Source: Austropuccinia psidii
Lineage: Eukaryota > Basidiomycota > Pucciniomycetes > Pucciniales > Sphaerophragmiaceae
Direction of reading: 5' to 3'
Assembly: GCA_023105745.1 (NCBI GenBank)
Contig: JALGQZ010000003.1
Location: 41,183,185-41,247,184 of the forward strand
Length of the DNA stretch: 64,000 nucleotides
The notes under the pieces were generated by a model, which was given only the letters and a program-made list of their open reading frames with translations, was not told the DNA's origin and searched no databases. Below are positions 1 through 11,819 of the stretch, one piece after another. A program made the translations under genes and the position numbers. Numbering within the stretch: position 1 is the first letter of the stretch; every line of letters starts with the position of its first letter.

Positions 1-3000
1 AGGAGAATTTGCTTGAGAAAAAGAACCTCTAGGAGCAATTATTGGTCATGACATTGACATCATTCTCAATATTGAGAGACCCTATCCACCACTCTTGAGA
101 AGACCTGCATACCCAGAAAGTCCCAATTCAAGAGAAGCTCTGGAAACTAATATCAAAGAACCTCTAGACCTTGGTGTAATAAGAAAATTTGGCCATAATG
201 AAGAAGTAGAAATAACTACACCAGTAATAGTGGAATGTCACAATGGAGAATCCCGAATTGTTGGAGACTTTAGAGTTCTGAACACTTTCACTGTTCCAGA
301 TAGGTACCCAATACCAAAAATCCAAATTTCCCTTACTCAAATTTCTCAAGCAGTTTATATAACCACTATGGATGCCCTTAAAGAATTCCATAAAAATGTG
401 GTGACACCAAGAGCAAGAAAGTATTTGAGAATTATTGTTCATTGTGGAGTGTATTAATATTTAAGAATTCCCTTTGGTATCAAAAATGCACCTTCACACT
501 TCCAAAGAATGATGAATGAAATCTTCCCTGAAGAACTTTCAGAAGGATGGTTAATCATTTACATTGATGACATTTTTGTCTGTTCCAAGACTTGGGAAGA
601 GAGCATATACAGATTGTCCAGAGTTTTGACAAAAATTGAATCAGTGAACACAAAAATCTCTTTGAAGAAATGAAATTTTGGATTTGAAGAACTTAAAGCA
701 CTAGGACATGTTGTATCTGGTTTGTCCCTTGGAATTGACAGAAACAAAGTTGCAGCAGTATTGCTAAAACCCATGCCTCAGAATAAAAAGGAAATTCAGT
801 CATTTTTGGGTTTGCAGGATATTACAGGCAACACATTAAAGCTTTTGCATCCATAGCAAGACCACTTTATAAATTGTGTGACAAAGACACAGTATTTGAA
901 ATGACTGTTGACAGAGTAAAAGCTTTTGAGTCTCTCAGAGAATCCTTGACCACTGCTCCACTCTTACTGATGCCAGACTTTAAATTGCCTTTTAAATTGT
1001 ATATTTATGCATCAGGGGATGGGATGGGTGCTGCACTTCACCAAAATCAGATCATCACTGATAAACCTGTGGAAGGACACATATGCTTCATATCCAGCCA
1101 AATCAAACCAACTGAAGCCAGATATGAAGCAAGTCAAATGGAATGTCTATGCCTTGTCTGGGCCTTGGAAAAATTGAACTACTTCTTAGAGGGATGTGTT
1201 TTTGAAGTGATAACAGATTGTACAGATGTCAAACCACTTTTAAACATGAAAACATCTAACAGACATATGCTCAGATGGCAAATAGCCATAAAAGAATACA
1301 GAGGCAATATGAATATTGTTCATAAAGATGGGAATATTCATAAAAATTTAGATGGACTAAGCAGATGGCCATTACCAAATCATATTGATAATCCTGCTTA
1401 TGTGCCAGAAAAAGCTTCACCACAGATCCCAATAGAAGGAATAAGGGTTAAAGACTTGAACACCACCTTCTTTGAAGAAGCAAGGAATAGTTAAACTCAA
1501 TATACGAAGTGTAGCATCTTATGCCAATTACTTCACAAAGACTGTAAGGACAACTCTCTGATACATGCCTTGGATGAATTATGGAAGAAATCTTATGATG
1601 AAGGAAGATTTCACCTACTGGATGGTTTAATTTACCACAGGACCAAGCACAAATGTGTCATGACAGTTGTGGACAGTTAATTAATCAATCTTGTACTAAA
1701 AAAATGCCATGATAGCCCCTTTTCAGGACATCTGTCTGAATACAGAACAAGAGAAAAAGTAAAGACCTGAATATGGTGGCCAATGTGGCAGAAAGATGTT
1801 GCAGAGTACTGCAAAACCTGTGACAGATGCCAGAAGGGAAATAAATCCACTGGAAAGAGACTTGGAAATATGATAAAAATCCAAGAACCAAGCAGACCTT
1901 GGGAAATTGTCCATATGGATTGGGCAACTGGCCTACCACCAGGAGGTGACAGAATTTAAAATGCTTGCCTAGTGATTGTAGACAGATTCAGGAGAACTCC
2001 AATCTTTTTACCATGTCACAAAGATGATACAACCATGGATACATCTCTTCTGATATGGAATAGAGTAGTGTCATGGATTTCCATATTTACAAATTTCATT
2101 AGTGACAGGGATCCCAAACTCACTTCCGCACTATGGACAAATCTTCACCAATTATTTGGCACTAAGCTGTATTTCTCTACAGCCTACCACCCACAAACTG
2201 ATGGTCTGGCTGAAAGGATGATCCAGACCTTAAATGACATGGTAAGAAGATTTTGTGCATATGGTCTTGAATTCAAAGATTGTGATAGATTTAGGCATGA
2301 ATAGTGTACTCTGTTGCCAGCACTGGAATTAGCATATGAAACATAGATCCATGCCAGTACCAATCAAACCCCTGCTATCCTAGAACAGGGATGGAACCCC
2401 AAATTACCACAACATTCCTTGAGGAAAGATTTGATTGAAGTACATCCCAGAGCTGCTGTCTTCCAGGGAATTCCAGACAAAGCTAGAAAGCATGCAGTGG
2501 GGTTCATGGAAAACTATTTTGCATATGCTAAGGACAAATGGGACAAGTCACATGCAACTCCAGATTTCAAAGGGGGGGATTTAGCCCTTGTATCCACCAC
2601 TAATTCAATAACATCAAAGGATGTAAAACACTGAAAGACTCCTTTGCAGGACCTTTTGTTATTAAGGCCCTCCATGAAGAAAATTTTGTTGAAGCAGAGT
2701 TATCTGAAGAACTTAGCAATAATCATCCTAAATTTCCAGTGAGCTTGATAAAGCAATATAAATCTAGTGATTCTGAAAGGTTTCCCTTGAAGAGTAAAGT
2801 TCCCCAAGTCATACCTCCTATTGAGTCATCTGGAAGTAAGCAAATTACCAAAGTTCTCAAAGAAAGAAATTTGAGAACCAACAAATTAAGGGAATACCTT
2901 GTTAGGTACAGTGACCCAGGTTGTGAAGATGAATGGTTGCCAGAAAAAGACATACCTGAAGCGACCAAACTTCTCAGAAGGTTCAGAAACACTAGAAATA

Positions 3001-3017
3001 ACAATATTGCAAAGTAA
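1..3017 (+). pseudogene. pol: gypsy pol of G1 (RT, RNase H, integrase, chromodomain), broken
   Basis: Remnant of a pol polyprotein that would copy element RNA and integrate the cDNA. Reverse transcriptase covers about 1-850; its catalytic YIDD is at 560-571, after an RIPFGIKNAP block. RNase H is at 874-1494. The zinc HHCC domain of integrase is at about 1690-1860 (CKTCDRC present). The integrase core has HMDWATGLP, SDRDPKL and DGLAERMIQTL, which carry the D, D and E residues. A chromodomain-like tail with EYLVRY and DEWLPEKDIP occupies about 2790-3017. A TAA after position 456, a TGA near 670, a frame change near 820 and stops near 1678, 1959 and 2303 break the frame. The domains are clear and the whole is inactive. 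Confidence 0.88.
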
Positions 3018-3029
3018 TATTCTTTTTTT

Positions 3030-3041
3030 AGGGGGAGGGAA
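3030..3041 (+). other. polypurine tract of G1
   Basis: A purine run, agggggagggaa, abuts the LTR start TGTGAGCC at 3042. This is the expected position and composition for the plus-strand DNA primer of an LTR retrotransposon. Confidence 0.8.
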
Positions 3042-4816
3042 TGTGAGCCTTAGAAGTATTTTCATATACCCAAAAGACTACAAATGATAAATTAAGATAC
3101 AAATAAAAATATAAATGAAATTTAAAAAATAAAAATTGAAATACAAATACATATTTATATTTAAAAATCAAAATTTAATTTTAATTTAAAAGAAAAATTA
3201 CAATAAAATTTAAAATCATGAAAATACATTTTTACTTGTAAAAATTAAGTAAAAATGAATTTTTAATAAAGATTATGAAATAAAAACATCTTTGGTGAAA
3301 AGTTAAATAAAATATATTATAGCTTTTTATACAATAAATAAACGTAAAGAAATTATCACACCATTGGATTCCTTATAAAAAATAAAGTGGGGTAACTTCT
3401 GGATGAAATTTCTATAACTCAGCTCTAAAGAAGCTTAAATTATATCTTGAGTATTTTTTGTACAAAAGTATGAAAATTATCAAAACCTTAATTTAATTCA
3501 CACCACATGTGGTGTTAACAATCAATTTTTGTGTTAAAATTGAGGTGTTGTGTTTAGTTTAGAAGTTATGAGGAATTAAATTATTTTCAATTGAAATGTC
3601 AAAATGTGCGTGTGTATTACATAAGTGAACTTTAATTTACATATAAGGTATCAATTATTACAGATTTGAAATTAAAAACTCAATTGAATTACATATGTGA
3701 AATATAATTGTATTACATGATGAGGAATTAAAGAAAAAATAAATTGGAAAGATTGATTCTGGGAGGGAAAGACACTCCAGCTCTAAGGGGGAGCTGGACC
3801 CCCAAAATCCTTTCTGGCTGCAGTGAGCTGTCAAAATCCACCCAAAACTTCATTAATTTTGCCCTGGAATTGAGTCTCAGGGTCTGTGATTCAATTGATG
3901 ATGAGGTTTTGAGACCAACCAGGGTAGATTTCACTTCTTCCAAGAGCGTAAAACTACCCTTAAGTTGAAACAATGCTAGTAAAATTTTTTCAACTGGTTT
4001 CTAGGCCTCTTACACACATTCTGACATGTTTTGAAGGCTCTATACCAGATGTTGCTATAGTAATGGCTGATCTAAGGGTCTAAAATGGCTTAAACCAGCA
4101 ATTTTTTGGTCTAAACCAGGGTTCAATGATTCCATAATTGAATTCTCTGTTTTCACACTGTTTTTCACAACTGACAAGAGTAAATTTTACTTTTTGAGTA
4201 AGAAAATTGATGGCTATAAAATAATATCTTCTTTGCCCCACTTTTCTCTTCATGTTAGAATCTTTTCTTTTTATAATTAGCTTAAACACTGTTAAACCAA
4301 TCAATAAAAGATTCCAACCACCCTTTTTTAAGCATCTTGAACCTTTCAAACACTTTAAAAAATCATTATAATTATTTTTTGTAACTCTTATAATCATTTC
4401 TACCCCTGAACCACCCCAAAAGTGAATTAAAGCATCTTTCATCATTGTTAACTTTGTAACTTTGTTTCCAAATTAACTCTTGTCATTGTTGGGAATTTTT
4501 TCTGTTTAAATATCATTTTAAAGAATTTGTTCTTTAATTCATAACTTTCAGTTCTTTGCTCAATTGATTAAAATTGAAATTTCTTTTGTAGCCTTAAATA
4601 TCTCTTGTAGAGTATTTTTGGATAAATCTTTATTGTTGGTAAAACAATAAATTCTCATTATATTATTGTTTTATACTTAAAAAGCTAAAAACAATAAAAT
4701 TGTCATGTTTTCTCCTTAAAAATAGTATTTCTTACTATTTTTAAAAAAAAATTACCTTATACAAATTTTGAGGGCAGAAAAAGTACTTGATATTTTATCA
4801 AAGTTTCATATCCACA
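3042..4816 (+). repeat. 3' LTR of G1 (family E)
   Basis: This 1,775-bp LTR starts TGTGAGCC and ends ATATCCACA. A second copy of the same repeat stands alone at 5041-6870, and comparing the two fixed both ends. The LTR is AT-rich apart from an insert around 3760-3830 that can form two overlapping hairpins: an AGCTC/GAGCT stem, or a GGGGG/CCCCC stem at 3787-3803. Open frames inside it (for example 4080-4445 minus) recur in the second copy only because the LTR is repeated. They do not resemble a protein I know. Confidence 0.85.
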
Positions 4817-5040
4817 TCTTACAGACATGGGAAGTCCATGTGCAATAAAAAGACAGAGTTCTAAGTGAATGCAAACCCATAAATCTGAAAATTCTACTTA
4901 AAAAGTGTAATTTTGGCCAACAAGAGCTACTAGCTCTATGACATAAAGTCTCAGGTCTTAGTCTGGCCATTGACCAGAAAAAAGTAGCAGCAGTACTGCA
5001 AAAACCAGTACCAAGAAAAATCAAAGAGATGAAATCATTT
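4817..5040 (+). pseudogene. pol: G2 pol, reverse transcriptase fragment
   Basis: Short piece of gypsy reverse transcriptase aligning with G1 positions of about 585-805. Readable blocks are TWEVHV, LKKCNFG, VSGLSLAIDQKKVAAVLQKP and KEMKSF. It has at least one in-frame stop. It is bounded on the left by the end of the G1 LTR and on the right by the solo LTR at 5041, and the reading resumes at about 6871 with LGFDSYSRNHIKSF. It is the middle of one gene cut by two insertions. Confidence 0.8.
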
Positions 5041-6870
5041 TGTGAGCCTTAGAGGTATTTTCATATACCCAAAGGACCACAGAAGATAAATTAAGATACA
5101 AATATAAATAAAATAAATTTATTTATATTATAAAAATTAAAATTAAAATATAAATACAAGCTTAAATTTAAAAATCAAAATTTAATTATAATTTAAAAAT
5201 AAAATTACAATAAAATTTAAAATTATGAAATTATAACTTTACTTGTAAAAATTAAGTAAAAATGAATTTTTTAATAAAAATTGTGAAATTGAAATAATTT
5301 TGGGAAAACGTTATATAAAATATATCATAACTTTTTATCCAATAAATAAATATATGAAAATTATATCACCATTTGATTCCTCATCAAAAATTATGTGGGG
5401 TCACCTCTGGATGAAATTTTTGTAACTCAAATCTAAATAAGCTTAAATTAAGTTTTTAGTATTTTCAATAAAAAAATAGAAAATCCTCAAAACTACAATT
5501 TAATTCACACCACATGTGATGTTAACCATCAATTTTTGTGTTAAAATTGAGGTGTTGTGTTTAGCTTAGAAGTTATGAGGAATTGAACTATTTTCAATTG
5601 AATTCAATTGAAATGTCAAAATGTGCGTGTGTATTACATCAGTGAACTTTTATTTACATATGAGGTATCAATTATTACTGTATTGTACTGTACAATTCAA
5701 TTGAATTACATATGTAAATTACAAGTATAATACATGATGAGGAATTAAAGGAAAAAATAAATTGGAAAGATTAAAATTGGGGGGGAAAAGGAACTCTAGC
5801 TCTAAGGGGGAGCTAGACCCCCAAATTCCTTTCTGACTGGCATGAGATGTCAAAATTCACACAAAAGTTCATCACTCTTGGCCTGGAATTGAGTCACAGG
5901 GTCTGTGACTCAATTGATGATGAGGTTTTGATACCAACCAGGGAAGTTTTAACTGTTTCCAAGAGGGTAAAACTACCCTTAAGTTAAAACAGTGTTAATA
6001 AAAACACTTTTAACAGGTTTCTAAGGCTCTTAAACACATACTGACGTGTTTTGAAGGCTCTAGACCAGGTATTACTATAGCAATGGCTGATTTAAGGGTC
6101 CAAAATGCCTAAAAATGGCTAAAAATGGCTTAAACCAGCCCTTTTTTGGTCTAAACCAGGGTTCAATGATGCCATAATTGGCTTTTCTGTTGTCAGACTG
6201 TTTTTCACGACTGACAAGAGTAAATTTTACTTTTGGAGTAAGAAAATTGATGGCTATAAAAGAATGTCTTCTTTGCCCCACTTTTCTCTTCATGTTAGAA
6301 TCTTTTCCTTTTATCATTAGTTTCAACACTGTTAAACCAATAAATAAAAGATTACAACCACCTTCATTAAATCATTTTGAACCTTTGAACGACGTGAAAA
6401 AATCATTATAATCATTGTTTGTAACTCTTATAGTCATTTTTTCCCCTGAACCACCCCACAAGTTGATTAAAGCATCTTTCATCACTGTTAACTTTGTCAC
6501 TTTGTTTCCAAATTCACTCTGGTCACTTTTGGGCTTGTTTTTTCTTTGATATTATTTTTAATGACTTTGTTCTTTAATTAATTGCTTGCAGTTCTTAGCT
6601 CAATTAATTCCAATTGAAATTGCTCTTGAAGAAATTTCTTTTGTAGCCTTAAATATCTCTTGTAGAGTATTTTTGGATAAATTTTTATTGTTGGTAAAAC
6701 AATAAATCTTTATGATATTATTGTTTTATACTAATAAAGCTATAAACAATAAAATTGGCAGGTTTTCTCTTAAAAATAATATTTATTACTATTTTTAATT
6801 GATTTTTACCTTATACAAATTTTGAGGACAGGAAAAGTACTTGATTTTTAATCAAAGTTTCATATCCACA
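5041..6870 (+). repeat. solo LTR, family E, inside G2 pol
   Basis: This 1,830-bp copy of the G1 LTR starts TGTGAGCCTTAG and ends ATATCCACA, with no internal region on either side. The five bases before it (cattt, 5036-5040) and after it (ccttt, 6871-6875) differ at one position, consistent with an aged 5-bp target duplication. Solo LTRs normally arise by recombination between the two LTRs of a full insertion. The flanking sequence is the two halves of G2 pol. Confidence 0.85.
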
Positions 6871-9219
6871 CCTTTCAAATTCCTTGGGTTTGATAGCTAC
6901 TCTAGAAACCACATCAAAAGTTTTTCCCACATAACTAGCAATTTATACAAGTTATTTTCAAAAGATGTAGTTTTTGAAATTACAAAGCAAAGGAGGGATT
7001 CATATGAGAGGATCAAACATGAACTCACAAATGCACCTGTGCTCATATTACCTGACTTTGAACTACCATTAAAGTTATACATAGATGCAGCATGTAACCA
7101 AGGCTTAGGAGCAGCCCTTCACCAGAGAAAAATTGTGGATGGTGAACCAAGAGAGGGAGTAATATGTTACATCTCTAGGAAGCTGAAAGATTAAGAAGCC
7201 AGGAATGGGGCCACCAAGACAGAATTTCTATTCTTAGTCTGGGCTCTAGAGAAACTCCATTATTATTTGGAGGGTGCAGTCTTTGAAGTCTGCATATACT
7301 GCACATCCATGAAGTCTTTATTGAACATGAAGACTACCAATAGCCACATGCTGAGGTGGCAAATAGCCATCCAAGAGCATAGAGGGAATATGACCATCAA
7401 ATACAAAGAGGGTAAAAGTCATACCAACACAGATAACCTCAGCAGATCGCCACTGGATAATATCAAAATCAACCCAGCTTATGGCCCTGAAGTAGCAGCC
7501 AAGATCCCTATCCATTTCATGGAAATAGATAGGAGGAAAAAGTTCAAATTTTCTGAATGGGCACCAGAAAGTGGTACCCCAGACAGTGGAAACACTAGCT
7601 CAAAAGAAACAGAAACTCCCATATTGGGAATAAGTTCCTCAGAACTGCACACTGAATTCTTCAATGCAGTGATGAAGACATATGCCAAACACAAACAGTG
7701 TGGCATAAAGTTAAAACTCCATCAACAAAAATAGATGAGCACAAAACTGGAATGCCAGTGAGAGGAACCCTGGTTGAGGGACTATAAGGAAAAGAAATTC
7801 TTCCTTATATATGGCCTGCTCTACCATAGATGGAAGCACACTAGTGCACTCACAATAATAGACAGAGAACATATATCTTTGATCCTTCAGGAATTCCATG
7901 ATTGCCCCTATATGGACACATGAGTGAAGACAAAACCAAAGAAAGGGTAGCAAGAAATGCTTGGTGGCCCAAATGGTAACAAGAGTTGAGTGAATACATC
8001 AACACTTGGGAAATATTCCAAAAGGCAAACAGAAAACATGGGAAGAAGTATGGGTTACTTCAACACATAGAAGAACACAAAGACCAATGGGAAACCATTG
8101 GCATTGACTGGGTTACAGGACTTGTCCAAGGAGGCAAGGAGAACTTCAATGCCTGCTTTATCATAGTTGATAGGCTCAGCAAGAGTATGAGGTGCCTACC
8201 ATGTCACAAGAAGGACGCAGCCATGGATACTGCTCTGTTATTCTGGAACAACATCATATCTACCTGTGGAGTCCCTAAGATAATCATCAATGATAGTGAC
8301 CCAAAGTTCACATCTGAATTTTGGACAAACCTATATGACATGCTTGGCACTAACCTTGCATTTTCCACATCTTACCACCCACAAACAGATGGATTAGCTG
8401 AAAGTATGATTCAGACAATGGAGGACATCCTTAGAAGATTCTGTGCCTATGGCATGGAATAGAAGGACCATGAAGGTTACACCCATGACTGGGTTACCCT
8501 CCTACCACCAGTCCAACTGGCTTATAACACAAGTCAGCACTCTACCACACAAAAAACCCCTGCACTACAGAAAAAGGGTGGAATCCCCTATTGCCTGTTG
8601 ATCACTTGAATAAAAATCTTCTGACCATCCACCCCACAGCCAAAGAGGTCCATGAAGTGTGGAAGAGATCTGGTGACACAGAAACCAAATGCAGAGCTGA
8701 GGGAAAAGAATATCATAAGCAGAGGTGGGAAAAATGACACATGGAACGCGACTTTAAAGAAGGGTACCAAGTTTTATTGTCTACACTGAGCTTTAACAAT
8801 CTCAAAGGACCTAAGAAAATGAGAGACTAATTTGTAGGGCCCTTAACCAACATTCAATTGATAGGGAAAAAGGCAGTGGAAGTCAAACTCACAGAGGAAT
8901 TCTGCAGGAAACACCCTGTCTTTCCAATGAGTTTAGTCAAGCCATACTTCCAGACAGGGGAGGATAAATTCCCCTCCAGGAAGAAGACCCCACCCCACCA
9001 GAAATAGTCGAAGTGGAAGAATCCCCTGGACCTATGAAGAAAATTATTAAGGCCAGGAAGATCAGATTTAATGGTAAGGATCAGAGACAGTACTTAGTCA
9101 TATTCAAGAACCAGACAGCTGATAAGGACAACTTGTTGCCAGAAGATGCCATACCAGATGGGAAACTTCATTTAAGAATATTCAGAGCCTCCAAGAGGAC
9201 TGAACAGTCTCATAAATGA
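6871..9219 (+). pseudogene. pol: G2 pol, end of RT through RNase H, integrase and chromodomain, broken
   Basis: Continuation of the pol begun at 4817. RNase H runs over about 6960-7460: LYIDAACNQGLGAALHQ, a TAA at 7192-7194, then VWALEKLHYYLEGAVFEV and NTDNLSRSP. Integrase follows. Its zinc domain (about 7890-8040) is ruined: the region corresponding to CKTCDRC in G1 reads NTWEIFQKA, so the metal-binding cysteines are gone. The core keeps [15 protein letters not shown] and [11 protein letters not shown], so D, D and E remain. A TAG at 8461 and further frame changes follow. A chromodomain-like tail (RQYLVIFKN, DNLLPEDAIP) ends at 9219. It is closely related to G1 but not the same family by LTR. 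Confidence 0.86.
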
Positions 9220-9229
9220 TGAGCCTTTT

Positions 9230-10505
9230 ATAGAGGGAGGGTATGTCAGCCTGTGACTCAAAACCAGAGCACAAGCATGACATCCAGATACCATAAATCA
9301 ATGGTATAGCCAAGATAGAGCCAAATCAGCTCAAAAGATATCAAAAGAAACAGGAAACTCCCCCCTTCCCAAATATACGAGGACCATCACTATAGAAAAA
9401 AGAATAAAAAAGTTATTCCTGCTCAAAGTTGTTGCTGAGCATAATCCTTAATTCTCACCTCTCATCTGAAATACAGAGTCAAGAAATGGGTATTCAAATT
9501 GAAGCTCTAGGTCAGGCCTATCAAGTGGTACCAGCCAAATTGAGCTAGTACAAAAACTATAGAAGTTATGGCTAAAATAAGGTCAAAGAAGGGTGTATAA
9601 AATATTCACCTCTCATCTAACCTCTACAGTTTTAGTGTAACATACCTAAAGGGGGGTCCTTTTTGAAAGGGAAAAATCAGGGCTATTTTATGGTACCATT
9701 CATGTCCCCATATCCCATCTAGAACAAAAGTTATAAGGCAAACAACCCCAATACAGTTTTTTGCCTAAAACACACATATGTAAAAAAATCTTGTACGTGG
9801 CATCACTTTGCCATATTTAATGATAGCCATATAAAATGGGGTACCATTGTGAAGAAAACATAGAGGGATATACACTGAACCAATTTTGAGGTTGATATCT
9901 CAAAAACTGACAATGTTATGGCTGTTTTATGGGCAAAATTCCACAGTTTGGCCAATACAGCCTTACCATGGGATAATATCCCATAACCATGACTATGAGG
10001 TGTCAAACAGACAAAAAAGCTAACTTTTACTTCAATACCTCATAGTGCATTCAATACTGTGGTCCCATACAGGTTCTGTACAGCATTCTACATGTCATAC
10101 ACGTCAGAATCAGGCTGTGTGGTCCCCAGATGAAACATTTCACCCTGTATTGGTAAAACCTGCCCAGATGTGGTTTCAAAATCAAATGTGAGCCCAATAC
10201 AGGATATACAAGCCTTTTTCAAACCATAAGGTTGTCCTTGAAAGTGAAAAATCTTCACTTCCTATACGTGAAAAGGTCTAGCAGCCTTTTCACCCCATTT
10301 CAGGATAAAAGGAGGCCTTTTCACTGCCAAAAAAGGAATTCCCATCCTGATCTTGAATTCCTATGTAGTAAAACTGTTAAAAACTGCTATACTCTTCAAA
10401 AATAAACAGGTTATACTTCAAACTCAAGTATTGTAGCTCTTATTCTTGTAATCCAGCTGGCAAGACTGCACTAAGGGCTTTCAGAAGCGCTCACTACCAC
10501 TATCA
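9230..10505 (+). repeat. polypurine tract and 3' LTR of G2 (right end approximate)
   Basis: A purine-rich tract (atagagggagggta, 9230-9243) precedes an LTR beginning TGTCAGCCTGTGAC at 9244. This is unlike the TGTGAGCC LTR of G1, so G2 belongs to a different family. There is no second copy in the window, so the right end is only a guess: a CA-type end lies somewhere in about 10470-10510, after a stretch with AATAAA (near 10401). I see no gene in it; the open frame at 9803-10006 (minus) has no recognisable features. Confidence 0.6.
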
Positions 10506-10649
10506 TATTATAGCAAAACCCTTAATATCTTAATTTAAATAATTTATTATTACAAATCAGCTCTCTTTAAGCTATTTTTATTGTGTCACAGTAATAGTTA
10601 AAGTTTAAATACTATTCTAAACCTTTTATCATAGACTAAGCCTGACATC

Positions 10650-11690
10650 ATGTCTCAGCTCGGCAATTCAAACACAGAATATAAGAGCTTTTCAACAATT
10701 TCAATTGACAAGAAATCAGCCAATTCATCATGGTCAAAACTTCCAGCACTCAACACTCTACCCCATCCTTATCTACTCATTGATAAAACCAAAAAGCCCT
10801 TTTTACCTGTCATAATTTATGAAATAACCACTTTTGACAATTTTTCTGGCCACTATCAAATGCTCAAAAACCCTCATTATGAAATTAATTTCCTTATCTC
10901 AGAAGCAACATGAAATTAAACCAATAAGCAATTCCTAGGTGGGATTTTCAAAGGTATTGGGTTTTGTCCTGGTTCAGATTCTGGTAAATCTGCAGGTGTG
11001 TGATATTTTTTGTTTATTATTTCAATAATTACTAAGTAATTACAGTATTTTTAGGTGTTTTTCCAGAAAACCAGGTTTAACTCCTCATCAAATTGAAACA
11101 GATAATAATAAATGGACCAAACTTCATCAATATGACAATCTTGTTTACTCCAGAATCTCCCATTTTTCAAAATTAGCTGAAAATGAAAATAAGTCATTAA
11201 TGGAAGCAGCCAAATTACCAAATTTCAGTTATCTTGAATGGACTTCCGCAATTCCAAAGAAAGAATTCAAATGATTTACCAATGTCATTGTCACTCAAGA
11301 TAGATTTTTCAATAAGCCACACTAAGATTTGAATGATCTCAATGCCTGGACTTATGGTATATTTTCTTTTGTATGAAAAAAGATTGCCATCCCTTTCCAA
11401 CTGTCTTCACCCCCTCTAGAATTGGCTTGCACTTCCCTGAATTGAAAATGGAGATTGATTTTTCAAACAAACCTGGAATCATGAAAATTCTTTGGAAGAA
11501 ATCAACAATGGTTCATCATAAAAAAAACCCCTCCAGAAATTATCAATAATGACAAAATTACTCATTTTGGATCTTCTTTTCAAATAAACCATAAATTATT
11601 TAATGTAGGTGAAGAATTCTTGAAAATGAAGCCCACCAAAATTAATTCAAAAGTCAATGGGTACTTTGAAAGAAACATACAGGACCAAAA
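10650..11690 (+). pseudogene. TET/JBP-like 2OG-Fe(II) oxygenase pseudogene
   Basis: Reading across frames gives a recognisable member of the fungal Tet-like 2OG-Fe(II) oxygenase family, which is expanded in rusts. Blocks in order are FCPGSDSGKSAG (about 10960-10996), RKPGLTPHQIETDNNKW, VIVTQDRFFNKPH followed by a stop codon and then D (about 11280-11325), DLNDLNAWTYGIFSF, LHFPELKMEIDF, GIMKILWKKSTMVHH and ITHFGSSFQINHKLFN (about 11560-11605). Family enzymes use an HxD and a distal H to bind iron. Here the x of HxD is a TAA, and further stops and frame changes follow. A likely intron starts GTGTGT at 10996 with candidate acceptors at 11054 and 11066, though the frame does not join cleanly. The family assignment rests on memory of rust homologues. 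Some fungal relatives travel with KDZ transposons; none is visible here. Confidence 0.6.
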
Positions 11691-11819
11691 AATAACTAAA
11701 AAATATTAAGTGTAAATAGTTTTATTTTAACAATAACATCTCCACTCCATTGTATGCCATTAGATAAAGTACATAAATCAATGCTCCTGATTAAATTCAC
11801 AACTGAGTATCTTTCCATG

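Larger units (their letters stand above)
1..4816 (+). mobile_element. Ty3/gypsy element G1, internal 3' part plus 3' LTR
   Basis: Decayed chromodomain Ty3/gypsy retrotransposon whose 5' LTR and gag lie before the window. The visible order is reverse transcriptase, RNase H, integrase, chromodomain-like tail, polypurine tract and 3' LTR. The base after the LTR (4817) continues directly into the reverse transcriptase of a related element, G2, at the codons matching G1's own 'TWEE' segment. G1 therefore inserted into G2. Its left flank and target duplication are outside the window. Several in-frame stops and at least two frame changes show that it cannot make pol. Confidence 0.85.

Noticed and set aside
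4080..6329. Similar minus-strand open frames at 4080-4445 and 6075-6329, which looked like a conserved small gene.
   Set aside because: Both lie at the same place in two copies of one LTR, so the similarity is that of the LTR, and the frame is not kept intact in both.
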